A stretch of 64,000 nucleotides of DNA, taken from Bacillus amyloliquefaciens DSM 7 = ATCC 23350. Lineage in GTDB: Bacteria > Bacillota > Bacilli > Bacillales > Bacillaceae. The first letter of the stretch is position 1, and each line of letters starts with the position of its first letter. The stretch covers positions 1,483,001 to 1,547,000 of the forward strand of contig NC_014551.1 of assembly GCF_000196735.1 (NCBI RefSeq). The letters are read 5' to 3'. The notes under the pieces were generated by a model, which saw only the letters and a list, made by a program, of their open reading frames with translations, had not been told where the DNA came from and did not search any database. A program made the translations under genes and the position numbers. Positions 15,376 through 24,541 of this stretch are shown piece by piece.

Positions 15376-16086
15376 ATGAAAATGATGGATGCAAATGAAA
15401 TTATTTCATTTATTCAAAATAGTACAAAATCAACACCTGTAAAAGTGTATGTAAAAGGCGACCTTGAGGGAATCAGCTTTGGAGATTCCTCTAAAACATT
15501 CCTAAACGGCCAATCCGGCGTCGTTTTTGGCGAGTGGGCTGACATTAAAGCCGCAATTGAAGAAAACAAAGACAAAATTGAGGATTACGTCATTGAAAAT
15601 GACCGCCGCAACTCTGCAATTCCGATGCTTGACATGAAAGATGTAAAAGCGCGCATCGAGCCTGGCGCTATTATCCGCGACCAAGTCGAAATCGGCGACA
15701 ATGCCGTTATCATGATGGGTGCGTCTATTAATATCGGTTCAGTCATCGGCGAAGGCACAATGATTGATATGAACGTTGTGCTCGGAGGACGCGCGACTGT
15801 CGGCAAAAACTGCCACATCGGAGCGGGTTCTGTATTAGCGGGTGTCATCGAGCCGCCAAGCGCTAAGCCTGTTGTCGTGGAAGACGACGTTGTAATCGGC
15901 GCAAATGCGGTTGTTCTTGAAGGCGTAACAATCGGTAAAGGCGCGGTTGTCGCTGCGGGAGCCATCGTTGTAAACGACGTTGAGCCATATACCGTTGTAG
16001 CGGGAACACCAGCGAAAAAAATCAAAGATATCGATGAAAAAACAAAAGGCAAAACAGAAATCAAACAGGAATTACGCCAGCTGTAA
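15376..16086 (+). CDS. dapH: Tetrahydrodipicolinate N-acetyltransferase DapH
   Basis: A 236-residue acyltransferase with a left-handed beta-helix of hexapeptide repeats (about 90-210, for example [18 protein letters not shown]). It transfers acetyl from acetyl-CoA to tetrahydrodipicolinate, the first step of the acetylase branch to meso-diaminopimelate for lysine and peptidoglycan. The ATG follows AGAGGAGG. The next gene, the matching deacetylase, is 70 bp downstream; the aminotransferase between them in the pathway is PatA at 1.1-2.3 kb. Confidence 0.96.
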   Translation: MKMMDANEIISFIQNSTKSTPVKVYVKGDLEGISFGDSSKTFLNGQSGVVFGEWADIKAAIEENKDKIEDYVIENDRRNSAIPMLDMKDVKARIEPGAIIRDQVEIGDNAVIMMGASINIGSVIGEGTMIDMNVVLGGRATVGKNCHIGAGSVLAGVIEPPSAKPVVVEDDVVIGANAVVLEGVTIGKGAVVAAGAIVVNDVEPYTVVAGTPAKKIKDIDEKTKGKTEIKQELRQL

Positions 16087-16105
16087 GGAATGGTTTGATA
16101 GAATG

Positions 16106-16135
16106 GGCGTGGATGATAAAATCCACGCCTTATTC
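16106..16135 (+). terminator. Intercistronic hairpin between dapH and the deacetylase gene
   Basis: GGCGTGGAT and ATCCACGCC form a perfect 9-bp stem with a 6-base loop. The following TTATTCTTATCTT is only moderately U-rich, so it may act as an attenuator or an mRNA-processing barrier rather than a full stop. Confidence 0.55.
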
Positions 16136-16156
16136 TTATCTTAAGGAGGAATACAT

Positions 16157-17281
16157 ATGGAAAAAGAGCGGCTCATTTCTATCCGGAGAGATCTGCACCG
16201 CATCCCGGAGATCGGCTTTCAGGAATATAAAACACAGCAGTACCTGCTGAATATATTGAACCAATACCCGGAAGAAAGAATTGAAATCGAAACTTGGAGA
16301 ACCGGCATCTTTGTTAAAGTCAACGGCACGGCTCCGGAAAAAATGCTTGCCTACAGAGCGGATATAGACGCTTTGTCGATTGAAGAACAGACTGGACTTC
16401 CGTTTTCATCGGAACACCCCGGTTTTATGCACGCATGCGGCCACGACATGCATATGACCATCGCACTCGGCATTATTGATCATTTTGTCCATCATCCGGT
16501 CAAGCATGATCTGCTCTTTTTATTTCAGCCGGCTGAAGAAGGACCCGGCGGAGCGGAACCGATGCTTGAAAGCGATGTGCTGAAAAAATGGACGCCGGAT
16601 TTGATCACTGCCCTCCATATAGCACCTGAGCTGCCGGTGGGCACAATCTCCACCAAAAGCGGATTGCTATTTGCCAATACAAGTGAGCTTGTCATCGACC
16701 TTGAAGGGAAAGGCGGACATGCGGCATATCCGCATACAGCAGACGACATGGTCGTCGCCGCAAGCACGCTTGTCACGCAGCTGCAAACGGTCATATCCAG
16801 AAATACGGATCCGCTTGACAGCGCGGTGATTACTATCGGAACGATTACCGGGGGCACGGCGCAAAATATCATCGCAGAGCATGCTCATCTGGAAGGAACG
16901 ATCCGGACGCTTTCTGAGGAATCAATGCGCATGGTGAAAAAGCGGATTGAAGAACTCGTCAAAGGGATTGAAATCGGCTTCCGCTGCAAAGGGAAGGTCA
17001 CGTATCCGTCCGTTTATCATCAAGTCTATAATACAAGCGGCCTGACCGAAGAATTTATGCAATTTGTCAAAGATCATAATCTTGCAGAAGTGAAAATGGC
17101 GAAAGAAGCGATGACCGGAGAAGATTTCGGGTATATGCTGAAAAAATATCCCGGCTTTATGTTCTGGCTCGGAGCGGATTCTTCCCACGGGCTTCACCAT
17201 GCAAAGCTGAACCCGGATGAAGGCGCGATGGAAACCGCAGTCAATGTCATGGTCGGATATTTTTCGGAGTATGCCAATTAA
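16157..17281 (+). CDS. dapL: N-acetyl-diaminopimelate deacetylase (YkuR)
   Basis: A 374-residue M20-family metallohydrolase. Metal ligands are visible in HACGHDMH (about 95-102) and [12 protein letters not shown], with a dimerisation domain inserted at about 180-290. It removes acetate from N-acetyl-L,L-diaminopimelate, the last acetylated step of the pathway started by dapH. The ATG follows TAAGGAGG. The symbol follows the recalled B. subtilis usage; other organisms use dapL for an unrelated aminotransferase, so ykuR is the safer locus name. Confidence 0.92.
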   Translation: MEKERLISIRRDLHRIPEIGFQEYKTQQYLLNILNQYPEERIEIETWRTGIFVKVNGTAPEKMLAYRADIDALSIEEQTGLPFSSEHPGFMHACGHDMHMTIALGIIDHFVHHPVKHDLLFLFQPAEEGPGGAEPMLESDVLKKWTPDLITALHIAPELPVGTISTKSGLLFANTSELVIDLEGKGGHAAYPHTADDMVVAASTLVTQLQTVISRNTDPLDSAVITIGTITGGTAQNIIAEHAHLEGTIRTLSEESMRMVKKRIEELVKGIEIGFRCKGKVTYPSVYHQVYNTSGLTEEFMQFVKDHNLAEVKMAKEAMTGEDFGYMLKKYPGFMFWLGADSSHGLHHAKLNPDEGAMETAVNVMVGYFSEYAN

Positions 17282-17341
17282 ATCCGAAAAGAAGAATAAT
17301 CTAACAAAAATTGAGCACTCTACATAACGGAGGTGTTCAAT

Positions 17342-17587
17342 ATGACGAAAAAAATTGGAATTGAACAATCTTTATCGGATGTAGAACAGGCGTTAAAACA
17401 AAAAGGATATGACGTAGTGATGATGAAGACTCCTGAGGATGCGAAGGATTGTGACTGCTGTGTCGTAACCGGACTTGACAGCAATGTCCAAGGCATCGCC
17501 GATACGTCAACTCAGGCTCCCGTCATTACGGCTTCCGGAATGACCGCTGACGAAATCTGCAGCGAAGTAGAAAAAAAATTTCATTAA
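17342..17587 (+). CDS. ykuS: UPF0180 protein YkuS
   Basis: An 81-residue protein of the UPF0180 family, with a DCDCCVVTGLDSN segment that groups three cysteines. No function is known. The ATG at 17342 is chosen because CGGAGGTG lies seven bases upstream; an earlier ATG nine bases before would sit inside the spacing. It ends 5 bp before a strong hairpin shared with the converging ykuT. Confidence 0.88.
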   Translation: MTKKIGIEQSLSDVEQALKQKGYDVVMMKTPEDAKDCDCCVVTGLDSNVQGIADTSTQAPVITASGMTADEICSEVEKKFH

Positions 17588-17591
17588 AAAG

Positions 17592-17622
17592 AAAAAACCG
17601 AAGCTTATGCTTCGGTTTTTTT
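17592..17622. terminator. Bidirectional terminator between ykuS and ykuT
   Basis: AAAAACCGAAGC and GCTTCGGTTTTT form a 12-bp stem with a 4-base loop, A-rich on one side and T-rich on the other. Confidence 0.9.
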
Positions 17623-18427
17623 ATTCGCCGGAAGCGGCGTTTTTAAAACGGTCGAGCGCGATTTTCATTTCTCTCCGCAGCACGCGTTCAACCCGCCATT
17701 GCTCCATATTTTCTGTTTTCGCAATGATTCTGATGACCATTTCTGATGTGCTTAAATCCTGAACCCCGATGACGTCCGGCCCTTCCTTAATCTGCGGGAG
17801 CTCAGCGGCTGCTTTGTCACACGCGGTTTGCAGAACCTGAATGGTTTCATCGAGATTCTTTTCAAGCGGCACCTTAATATCGACAAGCGCCTGCATCGTT
17901 CCGCGGGAATGATTGCTCACATTCGTGATGCCCCGGTTGGGAAGATAATGAAGCGTGCCGTCAAAGCTCCTGATTTGCGTCGTACGGAGACCGACCTGCT
18001 CGACAATGCCGCTGTAGCCTGCAACTGTAATATAATCACCGACATCGATCTGTTTTTCCAAAAGGATAAAAAATCCGGTAACGATATCACTGACAAGCCC
18101 CTGAGCGCCGAATCCGACTGCAAGGCCCACCACGCCGGCACCGGCAATGAGAGCGCTCGGATTGTAGTGAAATAAATCCAATATCATCACGATAAAAACG
18201 AAAATCAGTATGTATCCGTACACATTAAGCGCGAGGCTTCGCAAAGTATAAGCGCGGCCCGTAGAGAGGTTGTTCTGTTTTTCGAATTTCTGAAACAGAT
18301 GCTTGATCAGCTTTTTGCCTGCCGTCCGAAAAATAAAATACGCTAAAATGATGAGAGCCAGCTTTACGGTGAAAATCCCGGCAGAGGTGATAAGGCCGGC
18401 CCAATCAAAGTGTTTTAAATCAATCAT
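17621..18427 (-). CDS. ykuT: MscS-family mechanosensitive channel YkuT
   Basis: A 268-residue small-conductance channel protein. It has three hydrophobic segments (about 15-35, 65-85 and 90-125), the third with the Gly/Ala-rich pore helix ([20 protein letters not shown]), and a C-terminal beta/alpha cytoplasmic vestibule. The family opens under membrane tension to release solutes on hypo-osmotic shock. The ATG follows AAAGGGAG. The gene diverges from the decayed ykuU/ykuV region. Confidence 0.93.
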   Translation of the reverse strand: MIDLKHFDWAGLITSAGIFTVKLALIILAYFIFRTAGKKLIKHLFQKFEKQNNLSTGRAYTLRSLALNVYGYILIFVFIVMILDLFHYNPSALIAGAGVVGLAVGFGAQGLVSDIVTGFFILLEKQIDVGDYITVAGYSGIVEQVGLRTTQIRSFDGTLHYLPNRGITNVSNHSRGTMQALVDIKVPLEKNLDETIQVLQTACDKAAAELPQIKEGPDVIGVQDLSTSEMVIRIIAKTENMEQWRVERVLRREMKIALDRFKNAASGE

Positions 18428-18648
18428 AGTGGTGTCTCCCTTTCAAGTCTATTGCAGAAAAGTCAAAAGTGGTTTACCCGTTTTTCCAATAAGATAAACC
18501 TTTTACTAGAAACCAGTTATTTACATTCAGGGTTTGGCATATTGACCGGTTTCTATATCATTATTTTTGTGAAGATAGTAATTGAACGGGAATCTTCAAT
18601 CTTATTTTAACATGGGGATTCAGCTGAATCATACACTTTTGAGGGAGA

Positions 18649-18864
18649 ATGGCATATGAGGAATTCGGCGTGTTAATTGAAGAAGAAGGTGCAGTGTTTC
18701 CCGGGGGCGAATGTCCCACAACAGCATCGGGCAGTGACGTTGATAAAACATTGAGTGTTCTAAACGGCGAACTTTCTCCTGCGAACCGGAAGCCCGGACA
18801 AAAAACGTTTTCATCCGTTCGGAAACAGACAAAATCACAGACCTTTTTAAATTCTGATCGATAA
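18649..18864 (+). pseudogene. ykuU: Decayed remnant of peroxiredoxin gene ykuU
   Basis: The reading frame gives EEFGVLIEEEGAVF, then SDVDKTLSVLNGE and SPANRKPGQKTF, which align in order with the C-terminal third of the recalled peroxiredoxin YkuU (EYGVLIEEEG, GRDVDETLRVL, CPANWKPGQK). Segments between are deleted. Another conserved block, HNSIG (18717-18731), is found in a different frame, so at least two frameshifts exist. The resolving-cysteine position now reads Ser. The N-terminal two thirds, with the peroxidatic cysteine, are missing. It sits exactly where ykuU lies in B. subtilis, between ykuT and ykuV. The frame starts with a chance ATG. Confidence 0.8.
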
Positions 18865-18878
18865 CGGAGGGACATAAG

Positions 18879-19336
18879 ATGAAATTACATCAGCAAATGC
18901 CTGAATTGACAGGCGCTAAAGCCTGGTTTAACGGAGAAGTCACGAAGGAACAGCTGGTCGGTGAGAAGCCGGCATTGATTCATTTCTGGTCCGCCAGCTG
19001 CCAGATGTGTAAAGAAGCGAGCCGAAGGTGAATGAGTTTCGTGATAAATATAAAGATCATTTGAATGTGGCGGCCGTTCACATACCCCGTTCCGAAGATG
19101 ATCTTGACCTTAAAAAAATCAAGAAAACAGCGGCTGAACACGGCATCTCTCAGCCGATTTACATCGACAGCAATCATTCGCTGACTGAAGCGTTTGAAAA
19201 TGAGTATGTGCCGGCTTATTACGTTTTTGATAAAACCGGACAGCTCCGCCATTTTCAAGCGGGAGGAAGCGGGATGGCAATGCTTGAAAAACGCATCAGC
19301 CGCATTCTTTCAGAAACAGAGCAGGCTTCCGAGTGA
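18879..19336 (+). pseudogene. ykuV: Frameshifted thioredoxin-like gene ykuV
   Basis: The 5' part starts with ATG after CGGAGGG and encodes a thioredoxin-like domain to the active-site CxxC (SASCQMCKEA), then stops at TGA near 19029. The remainder continues one frame lower from about 19019 to the stop at 19336 (NEFRDKYKDH through GGSGMAMLEKRIS). Loss of one base near 19018-19021, where the relatives read GCG-ATG-CCG, explains the break. Restored, the product would be a 150-residue thiol-disulfide oxidoreductase like B. subtilis YkuV. A single-base sequencing error is possible, but decay of the adjacent ykuU makes a true lesion plausible. Confidence 0.85.
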
Positions 19337-19361
19337 CCGGGACAATCTCCGCCGGTCTTTT
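19335..19361 (+). terminator. Terminator after ykuV
   Basis: GACCGG and CCGGTC pair over an 11-base loop and are followed by TTTTGT; the stem overlaps the ykuV stop codon. Confidence 0.65.
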
Positions 19362-19479
19362 GTATTGGTTCTGAAAGTCCTTTGCAGTTGGGCAGCAGGG
19401 TTTTTTATGCTTATTGGATAAAAAATTCCAAAATGTCATAAATGATTTGTTGAGCTTCGGTAAAAACGAAAGAGAAACA

Positions 19480-19511
19480 GGAGAAAACACGCTGTACCGC
19501 ATGTTTTCTCC
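19480..19511. repeat. Near-perfect 32-bp inverted repeat upstream of rok
   Basis: GGAGAAAACACGC and GCATGTTTTCTCC are 13-base arms that pair at 12 positions (the other a C-A mismatch, or G-U on the opposite strand), with a 6-base loop TGTACC. Neither side has a run of T, so it is not a standard terminator. It could be a protein-binding site or an RNA structural element. Confidence 0.7.
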
Positions 19512-19628
19512 ATATCATTATCTTTTACATATTATAGTCGAAAATTGTAGATATTACGCTAATTTTCATTAAACAAGTAATTTTAAGTTATATTTTGAAA
19601 TGGTTCAATAAATTGGAACATTGCCCAG

Positions 19629-19654
19629 AATCCCCTATATGATAGGGGATTTTT
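19629..19654 (+). terminator. Hairpin with T run in the region upstream of rok
   Basis: AATCCCCTAT and ATAGGGGATT form a 10-bp stem with a 3-base loop followed by TTTT. It lies 147 bp before the rok start and 270 bp after the ykuV terminator. It would end a short transcript starting in between, or attenuate one reading into rok. The sequence from 19362 to 19628 holds no coding frame that I can support. Confidence 0.6.
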
Positions 19655-19800
19655 GCATATAAAGTACCATTTTCAGAAAATAAGCAATTTTTCATAGAGT
19701 AAATAAAATAGTAAAATGATAAAATAATAGTTGATAAAATTACTTTTGTAATCTAATATCTTAATAAAAGCGTTTAAATTTTTGACAGGGGGTTTTACAC

Positions 19801-20397
19801 ATGTTTAATGAAAGAGAAGCGCTGCGCTTACGTTTAGAACAATTGAACGAAGCAGAGGTAAAAGTCATTCGTGAATATCAAATAGAACGTGATAAAATAT
19901 ATGCAAAACTGAGAGAATTAGACAATACGGGCAGCCTGTCCGATACAAAAAAAGAGTTTCGTCCGGAGAAAAAAAGTGACTCTCTCCCAGTGCTTGCAGA
20001 GCTTGCAGCACAGGAAATGAGAAGCTACCAAAAGCCGCAGACACAGCCTCAATCCACCCAGCCGCAAATGCAGTCTATTACGACTCTTCCAGCCGGCATT
20101 CCAGACGGTTCTACTAGAAGAAGAAGAGGGACGGCAAGACCGGGTTCAAAGGCGGCAAAACTGCGCGAAGCAGCCATTAAAACATTGAAACGCCACAATG
20201 CAGCAATCAAAAGTTCAGAACTGCAAAAGGAAATTGAAAAGGAAAGCGGCCTTGAAATTCCTAATATGACAACCTTTATGCAAAGCTTAATTAAAATGTA
20301 TCCTGAAGTGAAAAAACCATACCGCGGCCAATATATTCTTGAGGGAGAAATTTCTCAGGAAACAGCAGAAACGGGAAATGATACGGCTGCTGAATAA
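19801..20397 (+). CDS. rok: Nucleoid-associated repressor Rok
   Basis: A 198-residue protein with an N-terminal coiled-coil oligomerisation region (about 1-45), a Gln/Pro-rich variable linker (about 75-105) and a basic C-terminal winged-helix domain (about 110-190; RRRRGTARPGSKAAKLREAA). Rok silences A/T-rich, often horizontally acquired genes, and represses comK. It is slightly longer than B. subtilis Rok, the difference lying in the linker and tail. The ATG follows AGGGGG. The 120 bp upstream are extremely A/T-rich, which fits the autoregulation reported for rok. Confidence 0.96.
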   Translation: MFNEREALRLRLEQLNEAEVKVIREYQIERDKIYAKLRELDNTGSLSDTKKEFRPEKKSDSLPVLAELAAQEMRSYQKPQTQPQSTQPQMQSITTLPAGIPDGSTRRRRGTARPGSKAAKLREAAIKTLKRHNAAIKSSELQKEIEKESGLEIPNMTTFMQSLIKMYPEVKKPYRGQYILEGEISQETAETGNDTAAE

Positions 20398-20403
20398 AAC
20401 AGT

Positions 20404-20437
20404 AAAAACTGCTTGTGTTACTCAAGCAGTTTTTTTG
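20404..20437. terminator. Bidirectional terminator between rok and yknT
   Basis: AAAAACTGCTTG and CAAGCAGTTTTT form a 12-bp stem around a 7-base loop, flanked by A and T runs. Confidence 0.9.
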
Positions 20438-21410
20438 CGCTTTCCCGCTTGTTCTGCGGAAGTGACGTATCTTTTACCGCCTTTTTTTCAAGCTTGACGA
20501 CATATTTTTGGAAAGGTTTTTCTTCATCAGCCCGTTCTTTTAACGCGTCCAGTTTTTCATCAAACGACTGATCACGGGACTCTGATTGTGCAAACTGTTT
20601 TTGCAGGGAGAGGACTTGTTCGGTGACGGCTTTAAGCAAGTCTTCTGCCTGAACAGTCCCGGCGGAAGCGGAAGGAAGTTCCAGGTCCTGTTCTGCCGGT
20701 TCAGCCGTGCGGCTGTCAATATCAGCAAAATGGCCGGCAATCCAAGCATCACTTTCGTCCAGCTGCCTTTTGTATGAGAGAATGGTTTCTTGAAATAACT
20801 TTTCTTTCGTTTTTTCTATTTCTACAAGCCGTTCTTTTGTTTCTAGTATTCGATCTCTCATATGATTAATTTCTATTTTAATATGTTTGAGCTGATATTC
20901 CTTTTCTGTAATTTGTGTGTGCAGCCGGGTATTTTCTTCTGCTGCGGCGTGAAAACGCCGTTTCGTATCTTCGTGAGAAGTCTGTTCGGTTTGTATGGCG
21001 GTCTCAAGTGAGCGGATGCGGGTATGTAAGTTTTTATTTTCTTCTTCAAATTTTACATTTGTGAGATGCAGCCGGTGTTTTTCTTCCATCTCATTTTTCC
21101 GCCGAAACGTTTCCTGCTGCAGCAGTTCTTGCAGAATGACGATTTTATCGAGCAGTCCGGCCCTGATTTCATGCAAAGAACGTTCTGTGTCATTCGTTTG
21201 TTTGTGTTTTTGCGCCATGGCTTCCAATTCGCCAGAAAGCTTGTGAAGCTGTTCTTTAATATTGGCGTTTTCCTGCTGCAGCTTATTGTTTTTTTGATGA
21301 AAGTAGCTTGCTTCAAATTCAGAAATTAATTTTCTGCATCTGGAAAGTTCGGATTTCAAATAAAGGTTCTCTTGAGAAGTGTCGTGGAAAAACGGACCTG
21401 ATATTTTCAT
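20418..21410 (-). CDS. yknT: YknT, coiled-coil sporulation protein
   Basis: A 330-residue, highly charged protein that is almost entirely predicted coiled coil (heptad patterns from about 20 to 210, such as QENANIKEQLHKLSGELEAM), followed by a more variable acidic tail. No membrane segment or enzyme motif is seen. The B. subtilis orthologue is recalled as a sigma-E-controlled mother-cell gene of unknown function. The ATG at 21410 (MKISGPFFHD) follows GAGGGAG at nine bases; an ATG six codons upstream would overlap this ribosome site. Confidence 0.82.
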   Translation of the reverse strand: MKISGPFFHDTSQENLYLKSELSRCRKLISEFEASYFHQKNNKLQQENANIKEQLHKLSGELEAMAQKHKQTNDTERSLHEIRAGLLDKIVILQELLQQETFRRKNEMEEKHRLHLTNVKFEEENKNLHTRIRSLETAIQTEQTSHEDTKRRFHAAAEENTRLHTQITEKEYQLKHIKIEINHMRDRILETKERLVEIEKTKEKLFQETILSYKRQLDESDAWIAGHFADIDSRTAEPAEQDLELPSASAGTVQAEDLLKAVTEQVLSLQKQFAQSESRDQSFDEKLDALKERADEEKPFQKYVVKLEKKAVKDTSLPQNKRESAKKLLE

Positions 21411-21556
21411 AAGAACCATCTCCCTCATGATGTTAACACTACAATATGGGAAAGGGCAGACGGCTATTCCTCTTAATTAAACAGACAAGCACTGTAATTA
21501 TTGTATTTCGGCTGAGGCGTTTGCTATGCTTTTATACAGAATGGGAGAGAGATGAC

Positions 21557-22159
21557 ATGAAACGGGTGAATGTAATATTAGCAGGGGGAGCTTCCCGGAG
21601 ATTCGGAGAACCGAAAGCTTTTGCAAAATGGAAGGACGGCATGTTTTATGAACAGGCGAAAAAAGCCTTCGGCAGCGGAGAAACCGTAATTATCAGCCGC
21701 CCTGAACATATAAAAACGTTTTTATCAAACAAAGAGAGGCATGTTTTTGCCGATGTGCCCCAGTTTCGGGGAATGGGGCCGCTGGCCGGCATTTATACGG
21801 CAATGAAACAAACAGAAGGCGAAACATATACGGTCATATCCTGTGACACACCGCTCGTGACAAGAAAGACGATGGCTGCGCTTGAAATGAAGCTGACCGG
21901 AAATCTTGACGCTGTTATCCCAATTTGTGAAAACAGAGAGCAGCCTCTCGTGGCGGTTTATCATAAACGGGTGCAAGCGGTGCTTTTGGATCAGCTTACA
22001 CAAAACAAGCTGAAAATGACAGACACTCTGAAACAGCTGTCTGTCTGTTATGTGCAGGCTGAAGAAATCGGTGCCGCGCCGGAGGAGTTCGCTAATATCA
22101 ACACACGGGATGATTACACCAGACTTTTGGCACATATCGAGTCTTCAAATCAGGACTGA
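21557..22159 (+). CDS. mobA: Molybdopterin-guanine dinucleotide synthesis protein MobA
   Basis: A 200-residue nucleotidyltransferase that attaches GMP from GTP to molybdopterin. The signature [14 protein letters not shown] (8-21) binds the nucleotide, and GMGPLAGI and SCDTPLV carry family-conserved residues including the metal-binding Asp. The ATG at 21557 follows GGGAGAG; 37 earlier in-frame codons lack a site. It is the first of six molybdenum-cofactor genes read in one direction to 25.7 kb; a hypoxic reductase such as nitrate reductase is the expected client. Confidence 0.93.
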   Translation: MKRVNVILAGGASRRFGEPKAFAKWKDGMFYEQAKKAFGSGETVIISRPEHIKTFLSNKERHVFADVPQFRGMGPLAGIYTAMKQTEGETYTVISCDTPLVTRKTMAALEMKLTGNLDAVIPICENREQPLVAVYHKRVQAVLLDQLTQNKLKMTDTLKQLSVCYVQAEEIGAAPEEFANINTRDDYTRLLAHIESSNQD

Positions 22160-22211
22160 TTGTGAAGAAACATGGTATGATGGAAATAAAAATTGCAAGG
22201 GGACAATACAG

Positions 22212-23231
22212 ATGGAAGAGCGCTATTCGCGGCAGACAAGATTTAAGCCGATAGGGGAAAAAGGGCAGAAGTCGCTGGCTGACAGCAGTGTCCTGATTGT
22301 CGGGGCCGGAGCCCTCGGAACAGCCGCGGCAGAGGGCCTGGCAAGAGCCGGAGCAGGCCGTATGGCGATTATTGACCGGGATTATGTGGAATGGAGCAAT
22401 TTACAAAGACAGCAGCTGTATACAGAAGAAGACGCGAGACAGCGACTGCCGAAAGCCGTGGCGGCCAAGGCGCGTCTTTTGGCGGTAAACAGTGACATAC
22501 ATATAGAAGCTTACGCGGCGGAAGGTACCGCGGAAACGCTCGAACCGCTGATCGAAAAAGCGGATTGCATCGTGGATGCGACAGATAATTTTGAAACGAG
22601 AATGGTCATCAATGATCTGGCGCTGAAAACGAAAACACCTTGGATTTACGGTGCCTGTGTCAGCAGTCAGGGAATGTGTATGACGATTATTCCGGGGGTT
22701 ACGCCGTGTTTATCCTGCCTGTTCGAGCAAATGCCCGTGGGCGGAGCGACATGTGATACAGCAGGCATCATATCTCCGGCGGTTCATATCGTCTCTGCTT
22801 ATCAGCAGGCTGAGGCGCTGAAATTGCTGACGGGAAATCATGCCGCCGTAAATCGGCGCTTTTTCACGTTTGATGTGTGGAATAACACCAATATGAGCAT
22901 AAATGTGGATCAGACCAAACGGGATCATTGCCCTTCCTGCGGCACGGAGCCCGTATACCCGTATCTGCAGCCTGAAAACAGACCGAAAGCAAGCGTGCTG
23001 TGCGGAAGAGACACTGTTCAAATCAGATCGGAAGCGTTAAAGAGGCTGGATAAAGAAGAGCTTGTCAAGCGACTGAAGAAAATCGGTAAAGTGGAAGCAA
23101 ATGAATTTCTGCTGCATATTGCGTACGAGGACTTCAGAATCGTTATTTTTCAAGACGGACGGGCACTGATCCACGGGACAAATGACATAAAAGAAGCAAA
23201 TTCAGTTCTGGCCAGAGTGATCGGACTGTAA
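22212..23231 (+). CDS. moeB: E1-like adenylyltransferase MoeB
   Basis: A 339-residue ThiF/MoeB-type E1 enzyme that adenylates the C-terminal glycine of MoaD before sulfur transfer. It shows the nucleotide motif [19 protein letters not shown] (about 35-53), [23 protein letters not shown], and two zinc-type pairs, CLSC and CPSC. A non-rhodanese C-terminal extension follows. The ATG at 22212 follows AAGGGGAC. It lies 52 bp after mobA, and the substrate gene moaD is the last of the cluster. Confidence 0.92.
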   Translation: MEERYSRQTRFKPIGEKGQKSLADSSVLIVGAGALGTAAAEGLARAGAGRMAIIDRDYVEWSNLQRQQLYTEEDARQRLPKAVAAKARLLAVNSDIHIEAYAAEGTAETLEPLIEKADCIVDATDNFETRMVINDLALKTKTPWIYGACVSSQGMCMTIIPGVTPCLSCLFEQMPVGGATCDTAGIISPAVHIVSAYQQAEALKLLTGNHAAVNRRFFTFDVWNNTNMSINVDQTKRDHCPSCGTEPVYPYLQPENRPKASVLCGRDTVQIRSEALKRLDKEELVKRLKKIGKVEANEFLLHIAYEDFRIVIFQDGRALIHGTNDIKEANSVLARVIGL

Positions 23232-23248
23232 AAAGGGGAGATATTGCT

Positions 23249-24541
23249 ATGCTTGAAAAAAGAACGCCGATTCAGGTGGACGAAGCAGTCCGCCGGGTGG
23301 GCCGGTATAAAAAACAAGGGGATACCGAATGGGTGCCGCTGGAGGACAGTCTCCACCGCTATCTGGCGGAAGATGTTAAAGCGGACCATGACGTACCGGC
23401 TTTTGACCGTTCTCCGTATGACGGGTTTGCCATCAGGGCGCGCGATTCAAAGACGGCTTCCCGTGACAATGCCGTCACGTTTGAAGTAATTGACCACATC
23501 GGAGCCGGCGCCGTGTCAGAAAAAGAGCTCGGACCGTATGAAGCTGTCCGCATCATGACAGGGGCGCAGATTCCAAAAGGCGCGGATGCCGTGGTGATGC
23601 TTGAGCTGACAAAGACGTTTTCTGAAAACGGTACGGATTACATGTCAGTGAAACGCCCTTTTCATGCGGGCGATAATATTTCATATCAAGGAGAAGATGC
23701 GAAAAAGGGCAGCTCTCTTTTAAAAAAAGGAACGAAAATCACGCCGGGCGTCACCGCTCTTTTGGCAACCTTCGGCTATGCTTCCGTTCCCGTGGTCAGA
23801 AAACCGGTTGTCGGCATTATCGCCACGGGAACCGAGCTTCTTCATGTAAGCGATCCGCTTGAGCCGGGGAAAATCCGCAACAGCAACGCGGCCATGGTGT
23901 ATGCCCAGATCATTGAAGCGGGTGCGGTACCGCTGAACTTAGGCAAAATTTCCGATGATTTTGATGACAGCTATGCTGCGGTGAAGGAAGCCATGAAAAA
24001 GACTGACTTTTTGATCACGACAGGCGGCGTGTCAGTCGGCGATTTTGATTTTCTTCCTGACATTTATGATAAGCTCGGAGCGGAAGTTCTTTTTAACAAA
24101 GTGGCAATGCGTCCGGGGAGCGTGACAACTGTCGCCCGGGCCGATGATATGCTGCTGTTCGGCCTTTCCGGCAATCCGTCCGCATGTTACGTCGGTTTCA
24201 CCCTGTTTGTAAAACCGATGATCCAGACGTGGCTTTTAAATGAAAAACCTCACTCCGGGTGGGCGGAAGCCGTGTTGACAAATGACTTTCCAAAGCCGAA
24301 TCCGTTTACGAGGTTTGTGAGGGCGTTTGTTTACCATAAGGACGGAAAGATGATGGCGTCACCGGTCGGTCTCGACAAATCAAGCTCTGTCACATCTCTT
24401 GCCGAAGCAAACGCGTTTATCCTTCTGCCGGGAGGAACGAGGGGATATGAAGCGGGCATGACGGTCCACGCGCTCCTCATCCGGGATGAGAATGGAAGTG
24501 AATGGCCGTGGTCAATTCTTTCCCGATCGTCCAGATCGTAG
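23249..24541 (+). CDS. moeA: Molybdopterin molybdenumtransferase MoeA
   Basis: A 430-residue enzyme that inserts molybdate into adenylated molybdopterin. Conserved elements are FDRSPYDGFAIRA near residue 52, TGAQIPKGADAVV, the GTEL motif (ATGTELLHVSDP), TGGVSVGDFDF and GLSGNPSACYVGF. The ATG follows GGGGAG. Its 3' end overlaps mobB by 40 bp, a sign of translational coupling. Confidence 0.94.
   Translation: MLEKRTPIQVDEAVRRVGRYKKQGDTEWVPLEDSLHRYLAEDVKADHDVPAFDRSPYDGFAIRARDSKTASRDNAVTFEVIDHIGAGAVSEKELGPYEAVRIMTGAQIPKGADAVVMLELTKTFSENGTDYMSVKRPFHAGDNISYQGEDAKKGSSLLKKGTKITPGVTALLATFGYASVPVVRKPVVGIIATGTELLHVSDPLEPGKIRNSNAAMVYAQIIEAGAVPLNLGKISDDFDDSYAAVKEAMKKTDFLITTGGVSVGDFDFLPDIYDKLGAEVLFNKVAMRPGSVTTVARADDMLLFGLSGNPSACYVGFTLFVKPMIQTWLLNEKPHSGWAEAVLTNDFPKPNPFTRFVRAFVYHKDGKMMASPVGLDKSSSVTSLAEANAFILLPGGTRGYEAGMTVHALLIRDENGSEWPWSILSRSSRS

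Noticed and set aside
18561-18875. 104-codon minus-strand frame over the ykuU remnant
   Set aside because: No ribosome site, and the plus strand shows clear peroxiredoxin-derived sequence.
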